Shown piece after piece: positions 42,934-51,368 of a stretch of DNA of 64,000 nucleotides. Under the pieces are notes generated by a model, which saw only the letters and a list, made by a program, of their open reading frames with translations, did not search any database and had not been told where the DNA came from. Source of the stretch: Shinella sp. H4-D48 (GTDB lineage: Bacteria; Pseudomonadota; Alphaproteobacteria; Rhizobiales; Rhizobiaceae); assembly GCF_022637395.1 (NCBI RefSeq), contig NZ_CP093338.1, positions 434,001 through 498,000 of the forward strand, given 5' to 3'. Position 1 is the first letter of the stretch, and each line of letters starts with the position of its first letter. A program made the translations under genes and the position numbers.

Positions 42934-44700
42934 ATGAACCAGGAAGTCAAAACCAAGAAACTGATCAATGCGCCGGAAAACATTATTGCCGAGATGATCG
43001 AAGGCATGGTGGGCGCGCATCCCGAAATGCTGCGCGTGGAGGGGGAAACCGGACGTGCAGTGGTCGCCGTCGACGGACCGCGTGACGGCAAGGTCGGCAT
43101 CGTCGTGGGCGGCGGATCTGGGCACGAGCCAGCTTTCGCAGGCTATGTCGGCCGCGGTCTTGCGGATGCCGCCGCAGTCGGCAACGTCTTCGCCTCTCCA
43201 TCACCGTCGCACATCGTTGAGGCCGCGCGGGCAGTGGATGGCGGCGTCGGCGTTGTGATGCTCTACGGAAACTATACCGGAGACGTGCTCAACTTCACTA
43301 TGGCGGCGGAAGAGCTGGAGCAGGCCGGCATCGCGGTGCGTCATGTGGCGGTCGCCGACGACGTTGCTTCTGCGCCGGTCGAACGGAAGTCCGAACGGCG
43401 CGGCATCGCCGGCGACTTCTTCGTCTTCAAGATCGCTGGCGCCGCCGCCGATCTGGGCGAGCCGCTGGCGCGCGTGGAGGCACTCGCGCAGGCCGCGAAC
43501 GACGCGACCCGATCGATGGGCGTGGCGCTCAGCCCCTGCTCGCTCCCGCAGACCGGTAAGCCGAACTTCACGATCGGCGACGACGAGATGGAAATCGGCA
43601 TGGGGCTCCATGGCGAACCCGGCATCCGCCGCCAGAAGCTCGCGACAGCAGACGAAGTGACGGATGAACTCGTCGATGCCATCCTGAAGGAACTTCAGGT
43701 GGAGGAAGGGCAGCGCGTCGCCGTTCTGGTGAATGGGCTGGGCGCGACCTCACAGATAGAGCTCTACGTCATCTTCCGCCGCGTCAAGCAGCGCCTCGAC
43801 GAACTTGGCATCGAAATCCACGCGTCTTGGGTCGGTGAATATGCGACATCGCTGGAAATGGCCGGCGCATCGGTCACAGTGATGAAGCTCGACGAGACAC
43901 TCCAGCCATTGCTGGACCATCCGTGCCGTACCCCCGCCCTCGTTGTTGGCGCGTTTGAGAAAAGCAGTGGTGTCGCGTCGCGCACCCGCCAAAGCGCGAA
44001 ACTGGTTGAAAGCACGGCTCCTTCCGACGGAAAGCCCGGCGTTCTCGTTACGGAGGGTGACGTTACGCCTGCCATCTTCAAGGCTATGATGGACACGGTG
44101 GGTGAGCAGATCATCGCAGAGAAAAACTGGCTTTCCGAACTCGACGGCGTGATCGGCGACGGCGACCACGGCGTGACAATGGAAATCGGCTGGAAAGCCG
44201 TCCAACTGGCGCTCAAGGATGCCCAGGACGACGAGACGATCGAATCCATCTGCAAACGAATGGCCAAGGCATTCCTCGATGCGGTCGGCGCATCATCCGG
44301 CCCGCTCTATGCCACCGCATTTCTGCGAGCGGGCACTGCTGTCAGCAACCGCCTCAATCTCGACGGCGTGGGCATGGCGGAATGGCTGAGTGCGGCCTGC
44401 CAGGGTATCCGCGACCGCGGGCGGGCCGAACCCGGCGACAAGACGATGGTCGATGCATGGGTCCCGGCTGTCGAAGCAGCGGCAAGGGCAGCGGCTAGTG
44501 GCGGCTCCTCGCTTGACGTGCTGGTTGCGGCAAGAGATGGCAGCGAGGCCGGCATGAAGGCTACCGCGGCATTGGAATCACGGCGGGGTCGTTCCGCCAA
44601 GCTCGGCGAACGCTCCGTCGGCCATATAGACCCCGGTGCGGCATCAACCTACGTCACTCTGCGCGCCATGACAGCAGCGCTTGAAAAAACGCGCGGCTAA
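42934..44700 (+). CDS. DhaK-DhaL fusion kinase (dihydroxyacetone/tetrulose kinase family)
   Basis: A 588-aa ATP-type DHA kinase. DhaK domain, about residues 1-340: GGGSGHEPAFAGY (59-71) and the substrate-binding His226 in GLHGEPG. DhaL domain, about 375-588: IGDGDHG (407-413) with the magnesium-binding Asp residues and SSGPLYATAF. Such fusions phosphorylate dihydroxyacetone, and close relatives act on D- or L-erythrulose. Genes for a CUT2 transporter precede it and an EryD-like SorC regulator converges on it, so a tetrulose kinase is favoured over plain DHA kinase. An in-frame TTG at 42916 is a weaker start. Confidence 0.9.
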   Translation: MNQEVKTKKLINAPENIIAEMIEGMVGAHPEMLRVEGETGRAVVAVDGPRDGKVGIVVGGGSGHEPAFAGYVGRGLADAAAVGNVFASPSPSHIVEAARAVDGGVGVVMLYGNYTGDVLNFTMAAEELEQAGIAVRHVAVADDVASAPVERKSERRGIAGDFFVFKIAGAAADLGEPLARVEALAQAANDATRSMGVALSPCSLPQTGKPNFTIGDDEMEIGMGLHGEPGIRRQKLATADEVTDELVDAILKELQVEEGQRVAVLVNGLGATSQIELYVIFRRVKQRLDELGIEIHASWVGEYATSLEMAGASVTVMKLDETLQPLLDHPCRTPALVVGAFEKSSGVASRTRQSAKLVESTAPSDGKPGVLVTEGDVTPAIFKAMMDTVGEQIIAEKNWLSELDGVIGDGDHGVTMEIGWKAVQLALKDAQDDETIESICKRMAKAFLDAVGASSGPLYATAFLRAGTAVSNRLNLDGVGMAEWLSAACQGIRDRGRAEPGDKTMVDAWVPAVEAAARAAASGGSSLDVLVAARDGSEAGMKATAALESRRGRSAKLGERSVGHIDPGAASTYVTLRAMTAALEKTRG

Positions 44701-44706
44701 ACGAGT

Positions 44707-45663
44707 TCAGCGCGGGCCCTGCAGGAGGGCCCGCGCGACCCCCTCATTCGTAACGAGCCGATTGACGTAGCCAGCGCGCAGAATGGCGCGGATGATCGGT
44801 ATCTTGCGGACACCGCCCGAAACCAGCACAGAAATCGGCTTGAGCTTGAGCTTTTCCGGCGGCAGCGCAATGATCGACTCGTTCAGAAAATGATCGATGG
44901 GGCGACCTTGTGCGTCCAGAAACCACCCCATAAACTCTCCCACAGCGCCGCGCTTCAGAACCGTATCGAGATTGTCCTTCACGACGCGGATCTGGGTGAG
45001 CGAGGTGTCCTGCGTCAGCGCACCGCATGAAACGATGCCCACATCCGCTATCTCTGTTCGCGCAAGCACATCTGTGAGCTCGTCGTTCAGCAGCACCGCA
45101 TCGCGGCTTTCGGGATTTGCGCAGTAGATCGGAGCCGTCAGATAATGACATTCGATGCCGAGCGCGCGTGCGAACGCCGTCGCAACCTCGAACGTGTTCG
45201 TCGACGAGCCGCTTGTCACGCCGCCGGTCAAGCCCACGACCCAGCTTTCCGACCGCGGACGCGCACGAAGCGCGCGAACGGCGAAGCTCAGGGTTCTGCC
45301 CGACCCGATGCCGACCCCCATGTCGCGGTCTTCTATGAGCTCACTTGCGAGCGTTCCGGCCGCCTCGCCAATGACGCGTTTCTGCTCGATGTAATCATCC
45401 AGGTCCGGCACCACGACCACGTCGGCGAGGCCATATCGATCGGACACTTCCTCCGCGAGTTCGATGCAGTCCGTCAAGGGCAGCGAAACGCTCACCTGCA
45501 CGGCGCCGGAATCACGAACCTGGCCGATGATCTTGTTGACCTTCAACCGCGTGATATTCATCCTCTGGGCGATTTCCTGCTGGGTCTGCCCCCCTATGAA
45601 GTAGAGCCAGGCAACGCGCGCGCGCTCGAGGTCCTCGTCCAGAAATCCCGGTTCATTTGGCAT
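44707..45663 (-). CDS. SorC family sugar-binding regulator (EryD-like)
   Basis: A 318-aa regulator from the ATG at 45663; EryD of Brucella is about the same size. HTH: WLYFIGGQTQQEIAQRMNIT then RLKVNKIIGQVRDSG. The sugar-phosphate-binding domain contains VGIGSGRTLSFAVRAL, GLTGGVTSGSSTNTFEVA and the ISVLVSGGVRKIPIIRA tail. It converges on the DhaK-DhaL gene with a 6-bp gap. Upstream in-frame codons to 45825 run through a hairpin and are rejected as a start. Confidence 0.9.
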   Translation of the reverse strand: MPNEPGFLDEDLERARVAWLYFIGGQTQQEIAQRMNITRLKVNKIIGQVRDSGAVQVSVSLPLTDCIELAEEVSDRYGLADVVVVPDLDDYIEQKRVIGEAAGTLASELIEDRDMGVGIGSGRTLSFAVRALRARPRSESWVVGLTGGVTSGSSTNTFEVATAFARALGIECHYLTAPIYCANPESRDAVLLNDELTDVLARTEIADVGIVSCGALTQDTSLTQIRVVKDNLDTVLKRGAVGEFMGWFLDAQGRPIDHFLNESIIALPPEKLKLKPISVLVSGGVRKIPIIRAILRAGYVNRLVTNEGVARALLQGPR

Positions 45664-46094
45664 TGAGCGGCACACTCCATATCGCGCCTCCTCAAATAGC
45701 GACTTCGCCCTGGACGGGCAACCGGGGTGCGGACCGGTACCGATATCGGCAACGTCAAAGGTGCGCGACATCCCTGCTTTAAAAGTGTGCCGGCGAACTT
45801 GCCGCCGGCACACTGTTGACATCACAGAACGAGAAATCCTGCATCGACCGGGTCATCGCGATTGCGGCCGGCGCCGCAAGCATAGCCGCCACCGTCTCCA
45901 ACGCGGCAAGATCCCTGGGGTGGAAAGGCGAGAAAATTGTTCTCGGTGATCGACACGCCGATCACCACCACCAACGAAAGCACGAGATCGGTCGGCGTGG
46001 TCAGCGCTATGAGACGAATGATCATCTCAGTTTCCTGTCTTGTCATGCACGCCGATGCGCGTCATCCAGGACGAGATGCCGATAAGATCCACGG
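45664..46094. other. Gap with terminator-like hairpin and decayed DNA
   Basis: About 430 bases. A perfect 11-bp stem AGTGTGCCGGC (45784-45794) and GCCGGCACACT (45804-45814) with a 9-base loop is followed on the minus strand by TTTTAAAG, so it can terminate minus-strand transcripts arriving from the right. A 74-codon minus-strand frame (45822-46046), with a short hydrophobic stretch (LVLSLVVVIGVSI), ends just before it. It has no recognisable family and no ribosome site, and may be what is left of a lost gene. Confidence 0.45.
45784..45814 (-). terminator. Intrinsic terminator-like hairpin
   Basis: An 11-bp perfect stem with a T-rich tail on the minus strand, as described for the surrounding gap. 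No intact minus-strand gene ends here now, which suggests its former gene has been lost. Confidence 0.55.
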
Positions 46095-46484
46095 ATGCGC
46101 CCGGCGAGTGTGCCGCAGGCGCATTTTTTCCAGTTGCCACCTGATGGAACCGACAGCCGCGTGCGCAAAGCGTTGCACTTCATGGAGCAGCAGCTCGACC
46201 AGCCACCCAACAGCCTTGCGATCGCACGCTATTGTGCGATTTCGCATCACCAACTTGAGCGCCTGTTTCGCGCAAATCTCAATCAGACCATAGGACAGGC
46301 CTTCAGAAGCATGCGACTGAACTATGGGCGCTACCTACTCTCGGGTGGCTCGCTCTCGGTCATGGAGATCGCGAATATCACGGGCTTCGCCGACACGGCA
46401 CATTTTTCCCGCGAGTTTCGAAAGGCTTTCGGACAAACGCCCAGCAGCTTCCGGACATCGTCATGTCTAAGCGGTGCACTTTGA
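46095..46484 (+). pseudogene. Truncated GlxA/AraC-type regulator, DNA-binding part only
   Basis: A 129-aa frame that aligns only with the C-terminal HTH_18 part of GlxA-like AraC regulators: VRKALHFMEQQLDQPPNSLA, HHQLERLFRANLNQTIGQAF, RLNYGRYLLSGGSLSVMEIA and GFADTAHFSREFRKAFGQTP. Complete members are about 310-330 aa with an N-terminal DJ-1/PfpI-like domain, which is missing. No PfpI signature is seen in any frame upstream. Best read as a 5'-deleted remnant; a functional stand-alone DNA-binding domain is possible but less likely. Confidence 0.7.
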
Positions 46485-46546
46485 GCATGCTACCGATGTA
46501 AACGGTCTGATCGGCGGCCAAGATATCCTGTTGCTTTTGAGAGACG

Positions 46547-47422
46547 TCAAGCACCCAGCCTCGCTTCACGCATATCACGGCCGGGCGGCATTCCGAACAG
46601 ACGCGTGTAGTCCCTTGTAAACTGCGGCACGCTTTCATAGCCGACAAGGTGGGCTGCGTGGGAGATGCCGGCGTGTTCCATAAGCATTGTCCGGCGCGCC
46701 TCGATCAGCCGCAGCTGCTTTTGGAACTGGAGCGGTGACAGTGTGGTGACAGCCCGGAAATGCTGATGGAAGGACGATTCACTCATTCCCGCCTCTGTCG
46801 CAAGATCGGCGATGCGTAGCGTGCTGGCATAGTCCTGGCGGATCACTGCCACCGCCCGCGCTATACGATCGGCGTGGGTATCGGCCCTGCCAAGCGAGCG
46901 GATCGCAGCACCATGCCGCCCTGTCAGCAACCAGTAATGCATCTCGCGTATCAATGCGTCACCCAGCACCGGCAGAGCGGAGGGCCTCTCCATCAGTCTC
47001 ATCAACCGCTGCGCCGCATCCATCACGTCGGCGTCCGCCGGCTCGACATGGATCGGGCCGGAATCGACGGGACGCAGATCAGCCTCGATGGCCAGAGCAC
47101 GCAGGAGAGCCGCATCGAGCTCAAGCGCGACCGCGTAATATGGAGTTGATGGGCTCGCGTCGAGAATCTGGCTTATGGTCGGCACATCCGCCGTGATGAC
47201 CAAGGCTTCGCCTGGGCCATACTCGAAGCTCTCCGTCCCGATGGTCACGCGTTTGCGGCCCTGAAGGCAGATCGCTATCAGCGGCTTTTGCACCGCGACC
47301 TGCAATTCGCCTGGATGCAGCACACGAACCGCACCTAAACCGCGAAAGGGCGTGGGCGCAAAACCGGACCGGTCGGAATGCCCATTAGTATGACGACGAA
47401 CCAGGTCGAGAAGAGTGTGCAT
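46547..47422 (-). CDS. AraC family transcriptional regulator (AraC_N type)
   Basis: A 291-aa regulator with the N-terminal AraC_N domain (PLIAICLQGRKRVTIGTESF, then YGPGEALVITADVPT) and the C-terminal double HTH (LRIADLATEAGMSESSFHQH, VGYESVPQFTRDYTRLFGMP). Members of this subgroup usually control a divergent oxidoreductase gene through CAGGCAA-like repeats. Both the divergent SDR gene and three CAGGCAA copies are present here. Confidence 0.9.
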   Translation of the reverse strand: MHTLLDLVRRHTNGHSDRSGFAPTPFRGLGAVRVLHPGELQVAVQKPLIAICLQGRKRVTIGTESFEYGPGEALVITADVPTISQILDASPSTPYYAVALELDAALLRALAIEADLRPVDSGPIHVEPADADVMDAAQRLMRLMERPSALPVLGDALIREMHYWLLTGRHGAAIRSLGRADTHADRIARAVAVIRQDYASTLRIADLATEAGMSESSFHQHFRAVTTLSPLQFQKQLRLIEARRTMLMEHAGISHAAHLVGYESVPQFTRDYTRLFGMPPGRDMREARLGA

Positions 47423-47454
47423 TAGAACGTCTTATAAAAATTTCGTTGCCGTAT

Positions 47455-47534
47455 CAGGCAAGGATATCCGCTCATTTGCAAGCCATATCATCGAGATTCG
47501 CAGAAACAGGCAAAACTAGGCGAGGAACAGGCAA
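47455..47534. promoter_or_regulatory. CAGGCAA repeats in the araC/SDR divergent promoter
   Basis: CAGGCAA occurs at 47455-47461, 47507-47513 and 47528-47534, all in the same orientation. The last two are part of AACAGGCAA copies exactly 21 bp apart (two helical turns), as expected for an AraC-family dimer bound to direct repeats. They lie 60-140 bp before the SDR start. Confidence 0.6.
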
Positions 47535-47592
47535 CTCTTCGGGGCGCTTCCGCGCCATCTTGGGCTCACCCTAACGACGGAAGGAGCGTTCC

Positions 47593-48348
47593 ATGAGTAA
47601 AATCGCACTGATTACCGGCGCCAATCGCGGCCTTGGCCGCAACACAGCCATCGCGATTGCCCGCCACGGCGGGGATGTCATCGTGGTCTATCGTGGCAAT
47701 GCCGCGCAGGCCCGTGAGGTCGTCGCGGAAATCGAGGCCATGGGCCGCAAGGCCGTCGCCCTACAGCTCGATGTTGCAAACCTGGCAAGCTTTCCGGCCT
47801 TTGCCGATACGCTGCGCAACAGCCTACACGAAATCTGGAACCGCGAAACGTTCGATCATCTCATCAACAATGCGGGCCACGGCGAATTCGCCCCGTTCCG
47901 TGAGACGACCGAAGCACAGTTTGACGGGCTGTTCGACGTTCACGTGAAGGGCGTATTTTTCCTGACCCAAGTGCTGTTGCCGCTAATCGCTGACGGTGGC
48001 CGGATCGTCAATTTCTCGACCGGCCTGACGCGTTTCTCTTATGAAGGCTTCTCGGCCTATGCGGCCGCCAAGGGTGCGGTCGAAACCCTGACGCGGTATA
48101 TGGCGAAAGAGCTGGGCCCGCACGGCATTGCCGTGAATACCGTTGCGCCTGGAGCTATCGAGACCGATTTCGGTGGTGGAGTTGTGCGCGATAACAGGGA
48201 TCTAAACGCACAGTTCGCCCAGCTGACGGCACTCGGTCGCGTCGGCCTACCCGACGATATCGGTCCGATGGTCGCGAGCCTGCTCTCCGATGACAACCGC
48301 TGGGTGACTGCGCAGCGCATCGAAGTTTCGGGCGGTCAGGCTATCTGA
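47593..48348 (+). CDS. Short-chain dehydrogenase/reductase
   Basis: A 251-aa classical SDR: TGANRGLG (8-15), INNAGHG (91-97), Ser142, and YAAAK with Tyr156/Lys160. The start Met follows AAGGAGCG. The TGANRG motif with Asn-Arg, and the absence of an acidic residue after the second strand (VVYRGN), suggest NADP(H) preference. Likely an AraC-controlled aldehyde or carbonyl reductase; substrate unknown. Confidence 0.9.
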   Translation: MSKIALITGANRGLGRNTAIAIARHGGDVIVVYRGNAAQAREVVAEIEAMGRKAVALQLDVANLASFPAFADTLRNSLHEIWNRETFDHLINNAGHGEFAPFRETTEAQFDGLFDVHVKGVFFLTQVLLPLIADGGRIVNFSTGLTRFSYEGFSAYAAAKGAVETLTRYMAKELGPHGIAVNTVAPGAIETDFGGGVVRDNRDLNAQFAQLTALGRVGLPDDIGPMVASLLSDDNRWVTAQRIEVSGGQAI

Positions 48349-48468
48349 CCCTCGGCCGGAGCGGTGGCGAGCCCAAGAGGGCCCTTGCCCATCGCTCCGC
48401 TGGCCATACACGTTGTCATAACGCGATCGGCAGCTTGGCCACCGAGGGAACGCTTCCGTCCTATTTGT

Positions 48469-49521
48469 TCAATAAGCATCGGCAGGAAACTGGCCATCAC
48501 CTACGGGGCCTCGAACACCCCACGTTTGTGCAAGCGACAAGCACTCCCGCCATGGTACGATCGCGCCGGTCGTCGAGATGCTGCGAAGGGACGCGGCGGC
48601 GGCAGCATGAGCAAGTTGCAGTGATTGTGACATTGGCCAATCCTCGTGAAGGCCATAGATCATGCCAGCAGCAAAAGCGTCGCCCGCACCGTTTGCCCCC
48701 TTGATCTCGCTTTCGGGAATGGCAACCGAGGGCAGGACCGCATGCTCCCCGTCACGCGTTACGGCGATGGCGAAGCCCGGGCAATGCACGGCGACCAGCT
48801 TCATCGCCCCGCGCTGCATGACAGCCCCCGCCGCTCTTGTGCAGGCATTCTTGTCGGACATCCCAGCCCGAGTGGTCTCGACACCAGCAATCGCCCCGAT
48901 CTCCACATCATTGACGATGAGATAATCGAGATGCGGCAGGCATGGTGCGACAAGCGCGGCCATCAGCTTCGGCTCGATGCTGGCCAATTCCATATTCGTC
49001 AGCAGGCCGGCCGCGCGCGCCTTTTTCAGCACAGCCACCCAACCATTCGGCTCATCGTGCCAGGGCGAATCGAGAATGCGATGCACGCCCGGCAGACCGA
49101 GATGCAAAAAGCGCATGCGTGTTTCGGTAAAATCGAAATGCTTAGGCGTCAGCAGTGCGCCTGTTCCGGCATGGAAGATATGAGTGCGTCTGTGCGTTGC
49201 GCGCGACACGAAGGCATCGCAGAACTGGGTGGCGGCGCCTCCCGTTGTCCTCATCTGCCGCGTATCGATCCCGGCGGCCTTGGCGGTCGCCATGAGGAAG
49301 CGGCCATCGTCATCGTCTCCGACAAGAGCGATCGTCTCGACTGGGATGGATGGATCGAGCAGCTTGATGTCAACGGCGAGATTGCAGCCCGATCCCCCGC
49401 CGTGACGCTCCTCCTCGAACAGTTCGGCAAGGCCATCCTCGCCGGGCCAGTGGCTGACCGTGCGATTGTAATCGACACACCATGTGCCGGCTGTGAGAAT
49501 GCCCCGCCGGCCGCTGGTCAT
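48469..49521 (-). CDS. PfkB family carbohydrate kinase (LacC/ribokinase-like)
   Basis: A 350-aa PfkB/ribokinase-fold kinase. N-terminal substrate motif HGGGSGCNLAVDIKLL (40-55, di-Gly hinge) and C-terminal GANGAGDAFAAGM with catalytic base Asp281 (275-287); the usual DTxGAGD reads KGANGAGD here. Its ATG overlaps the stop of the aldolase gene (ATGA). Last gene of the operon that starts with an AraB-like kinase. A second phosphorylation before aldol cleavage, as done by LacC in the tagatose pathway, is the likely role. Confidence 0.88.
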   Translation of the reverse strand: MTSGRRGILTAGTWCVDYNRTVSHWPGEDGLAELFEEERHGGGSGCNLAVDIKLLDPSIPVETIALVGDDDDGRFLMATAKAAGIDTRQMRTTGGAATQFCDAFVSRATHRRTHIFHAGTGALLTPKHFDFTETRMRFLHLGLPGVHRILDSPWHDEPNGWVAVLKKARAAGLLTNMELASIEPKLMAALVAPCLPHLDYLIVNDVEIGAIAGVETTRAGMSDKNACTRAAGAVMQRGAMKLVAVHCPGFAIAVTRDGEHAVLPSVAIPESEIKGANGAGDAFAAGMIYGLHEDWPMSQSLQLAHAAAAASLRSISTTGAIVPWRECLSLAQTWGVRGPVGDGQFPADAY

Positions 49522-50549
49522 TTCGACTGTTCCGCCTTGAGAACGGCTTCGGTGACGATGTTATCCTCGGCAAGTGCGCGAATAGGTTTGATGCCGTCCT
49601 TCGCAAGGCTCGCGTGATAGGCCTTCACGGCCTCCGAGGGTGCAATTGTTCCCGAAGCGACCTCACGCATGAAACGCACCATTTCCAACGGATTTTCGGC
49701 AAGGTTGATCTTGCGACCAAACAACGCCACCCGTGCGCCGAAACGCTCTGCCTGATGCAGGAGCTCGAAGCAATCGCGGGTCGTTCCAGCGCCGCCACCG
49801 AGGACGCCGACGATGACGCTCGGATCATAGGAAGCGAGTTCCTCCATTGCCTTTGCGCCGTTGAACGGGATTTTGAGGAACTGCGGCCGGTCCGCCTTCG
49901 TCACGCCGGCAAGGCAACGCATCATGACGTCGTTGACATAATGCGGCACCATGTCAGGCGCGATACCGGAATCGACATTCGGATTGAAGACTTCGAGGAA
50001 GTATTTGAAATTGTTGCGTGCGGCGTCCTCCCGGAACGCATGGAATGCTTCCAGCGCCTGATAGTCATGGTCGAGGTCGTTGTTGAAGGTGATGGAATAA
50101 AGCCCAAGGTCCGTGCCGGTGATCGGAGCGCCCGGCGCCGGGTCGATGGTGCCGGTGGCAACGCGCGAAAGAGATGCCGTCCGGAACGGACGCGATGGCT
50201 GTTTCGAATAGGTCGCGCCGCGGCAGACCCACACATCGGTCGTGTCGTTGGCGCGGATTGCAGGCTTCACCGCGCTGTTGCGGTAGACGCCCATCTCGAT
50301 CAGCGCCTCCATGTTGGAGGCGGATGTCAGCATGATATCGACGAGATCCTGCTCGACCACCGCGCGGATGTTCTCCAGGAATTCCGGCCGGGTGTAGTGA
50401 CGCGACCAGCTCCCGTCTTTTGCGCGCTTGGGACCGCATGACGTCATGCTCGGCCCCATGTCGCCATCCTTGGCGTCGGCGATGATGAAGTCGTTACGCG
50501 TGTACTGACCGGCGCGGATGCGCGCAAGCTTCTGGTCGAGGCGGTACAT
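49518..50549 (-). CDS. DeoC/LacD-type class I aldolase family protein
   Basis: A 343-aa TIM-barrel protein. The stretch FLKIPFNGAKAMEEL places a candidate Schiff-base Lys at 226 and is followed by VIVGVLGGGAGTTRDCFELL, which resembles the phosphate-binding loop of DeoC/LacD aldolases. FIIADAKDGDMGPSM near the N-terminus corresponds to the first strand. The family match is by pattern and not by a close named homologue, so specificity is open. It sits between the ABC ATPase gene and the PfkB kinase gene. AAAGGA precedes the ATG. Confidence 0.68.
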   Translation of the reverse strand: MYRLDQKLARIRAGQYTRNDFIIADAKDGDMGPSMTSCGPKRAKDGSWSRHYTRPEFLENIRAVVEQDLVDIMLTSASNMEALIEMGVYRNSAVKPAIRANDTTDVWVCRGATYSKQPSRPFRTASLSRVATGTIDPAPGAPITGTDLGLYSITFNNDLDHDYQALEAFHAFREDAARNNFKYFLEVFNPNVDSGIAPDMVPHYVNDVMMRCLAGVTKADRPQFLKIPFNGAKAMEELASYDPSVIVGVLGGGAGTTRDCFELLHQAERFGARVALFGRKINLAENPLEMVRFMREVASGTIAPSEAVKAYHASLAKDGIKPIRALAEDNIVTEAVLKAEQSK

Positions 50550-50597
50550 GGGATTGGTTCCTTTCGTTGCGGCCCTGCCTTAGGCGGGCGGGAAGGC

Positions 50598-51368
50598 TCA
50601 GGCCGTCGCGGCACCGGTCATGATGGCGACGACATCGTTCATGGTATGGGTTTTCGGCGACACCACCGCCGCACGTCGGCCGAGCCGCATGATGTGAATG
50701 CGGTCGGCGATATCGAAGACGTTGGGCATATTGTGGCTGATTAGCACAACGGCCAGGCCGCGATCGCGGATCGAACGGATGAGTTCCAGAACCTGCCCGG
50801 TCTCCCGCACGCCAAGCGCGGCGGTCGGCTCGTCCATGATGACCAGCTTGCGGGCGAAGAGCGCCGCACGCGCGACGGCCACCCCTTGTCTCTGTCCGCC
50901 AGAGAGCGACTCGACAGGATTATCGATGGCCGGCAGACGGAACTTCAATTCGTTCATCGCGCGCCGGGCTTCCTCGCGCATCTTCTTCTTGTCAAGACGA
51001 CGAAAGAGGCTGCCCAGGAGGCCCGGTGCACGCAATTCACGGCCGAGGAACAGATTGGACGCGATGTCGAGCGCCGGGGCGACGGCCAGATCCTGATATA
51101 CCGTCTCGATACCGGCATGGCGCGCATCGAGCGGACCCTTGAAGTGGATCGGAACACCATCCAGCAGAATTTCCCCGCTGGTCGGGTGCAACGCACCGGT
51201 CAGCGCCTTGATCAGCGTGCTTTTGCCGGCACCATTATCGCCGACGACAGCAAGGATTTCGCCGGCGCGTAGTTCGAAGTCGACGCCGTCGAGTGCAGTG
51301 ACATGGCCATAGGTTTTCACCACGTTGCGTGCCTCGAGAACGATATGGGGCGTGGTCTCGGCAGACAT
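50598..51368 (-). CDS. Sugar ABC transporter ATP-binding protein, single domain
   Basis: A 256-aa ATPase: Walker A GDNGAGKSTLIKALTG (about residues 41-56), signature LSGGQRQGVAVARA and Walker B VIMDEPTAALGV. Unlike the other two CUT2 systems here it has one ABC domain, so it must work as a homodimer. The ATG at 51368 overlaps the permease stop (TGATG); a longer open frame to 52019 is permease DNA read in another frame. GGAGG precedes it. Confidence 0.92.
   Translation of the reverse strand: MSAETTPHIVLEARNVVKTYGHVTALDGVDFELRAGEILAVVGDNGAGKSTLIKALTGALHPTSGEILLDGVPIHFKGPLDARHAGIETVYQDLAVAPALDIASNLFLGRELRAPGLLGSLFRRLDKKKMREEARRAMNELKFRLPAIDNPVESLSGGQRQGVAVARAALFARKLVIMDEPTAALGVRETGQVLELIRSIRDRGLAVVLISHNMPNVFDIADRIHIMRLGRRAAVVSPKTHTMNDVVAIMTGAATA

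Noticed and set aside
45822-46046. 74-codon minus-strand frame with a hydrophobic stretch
   Set aside because: No ribosome site or family resemblance. Kept only as part of the gap description because a terminator follows it.
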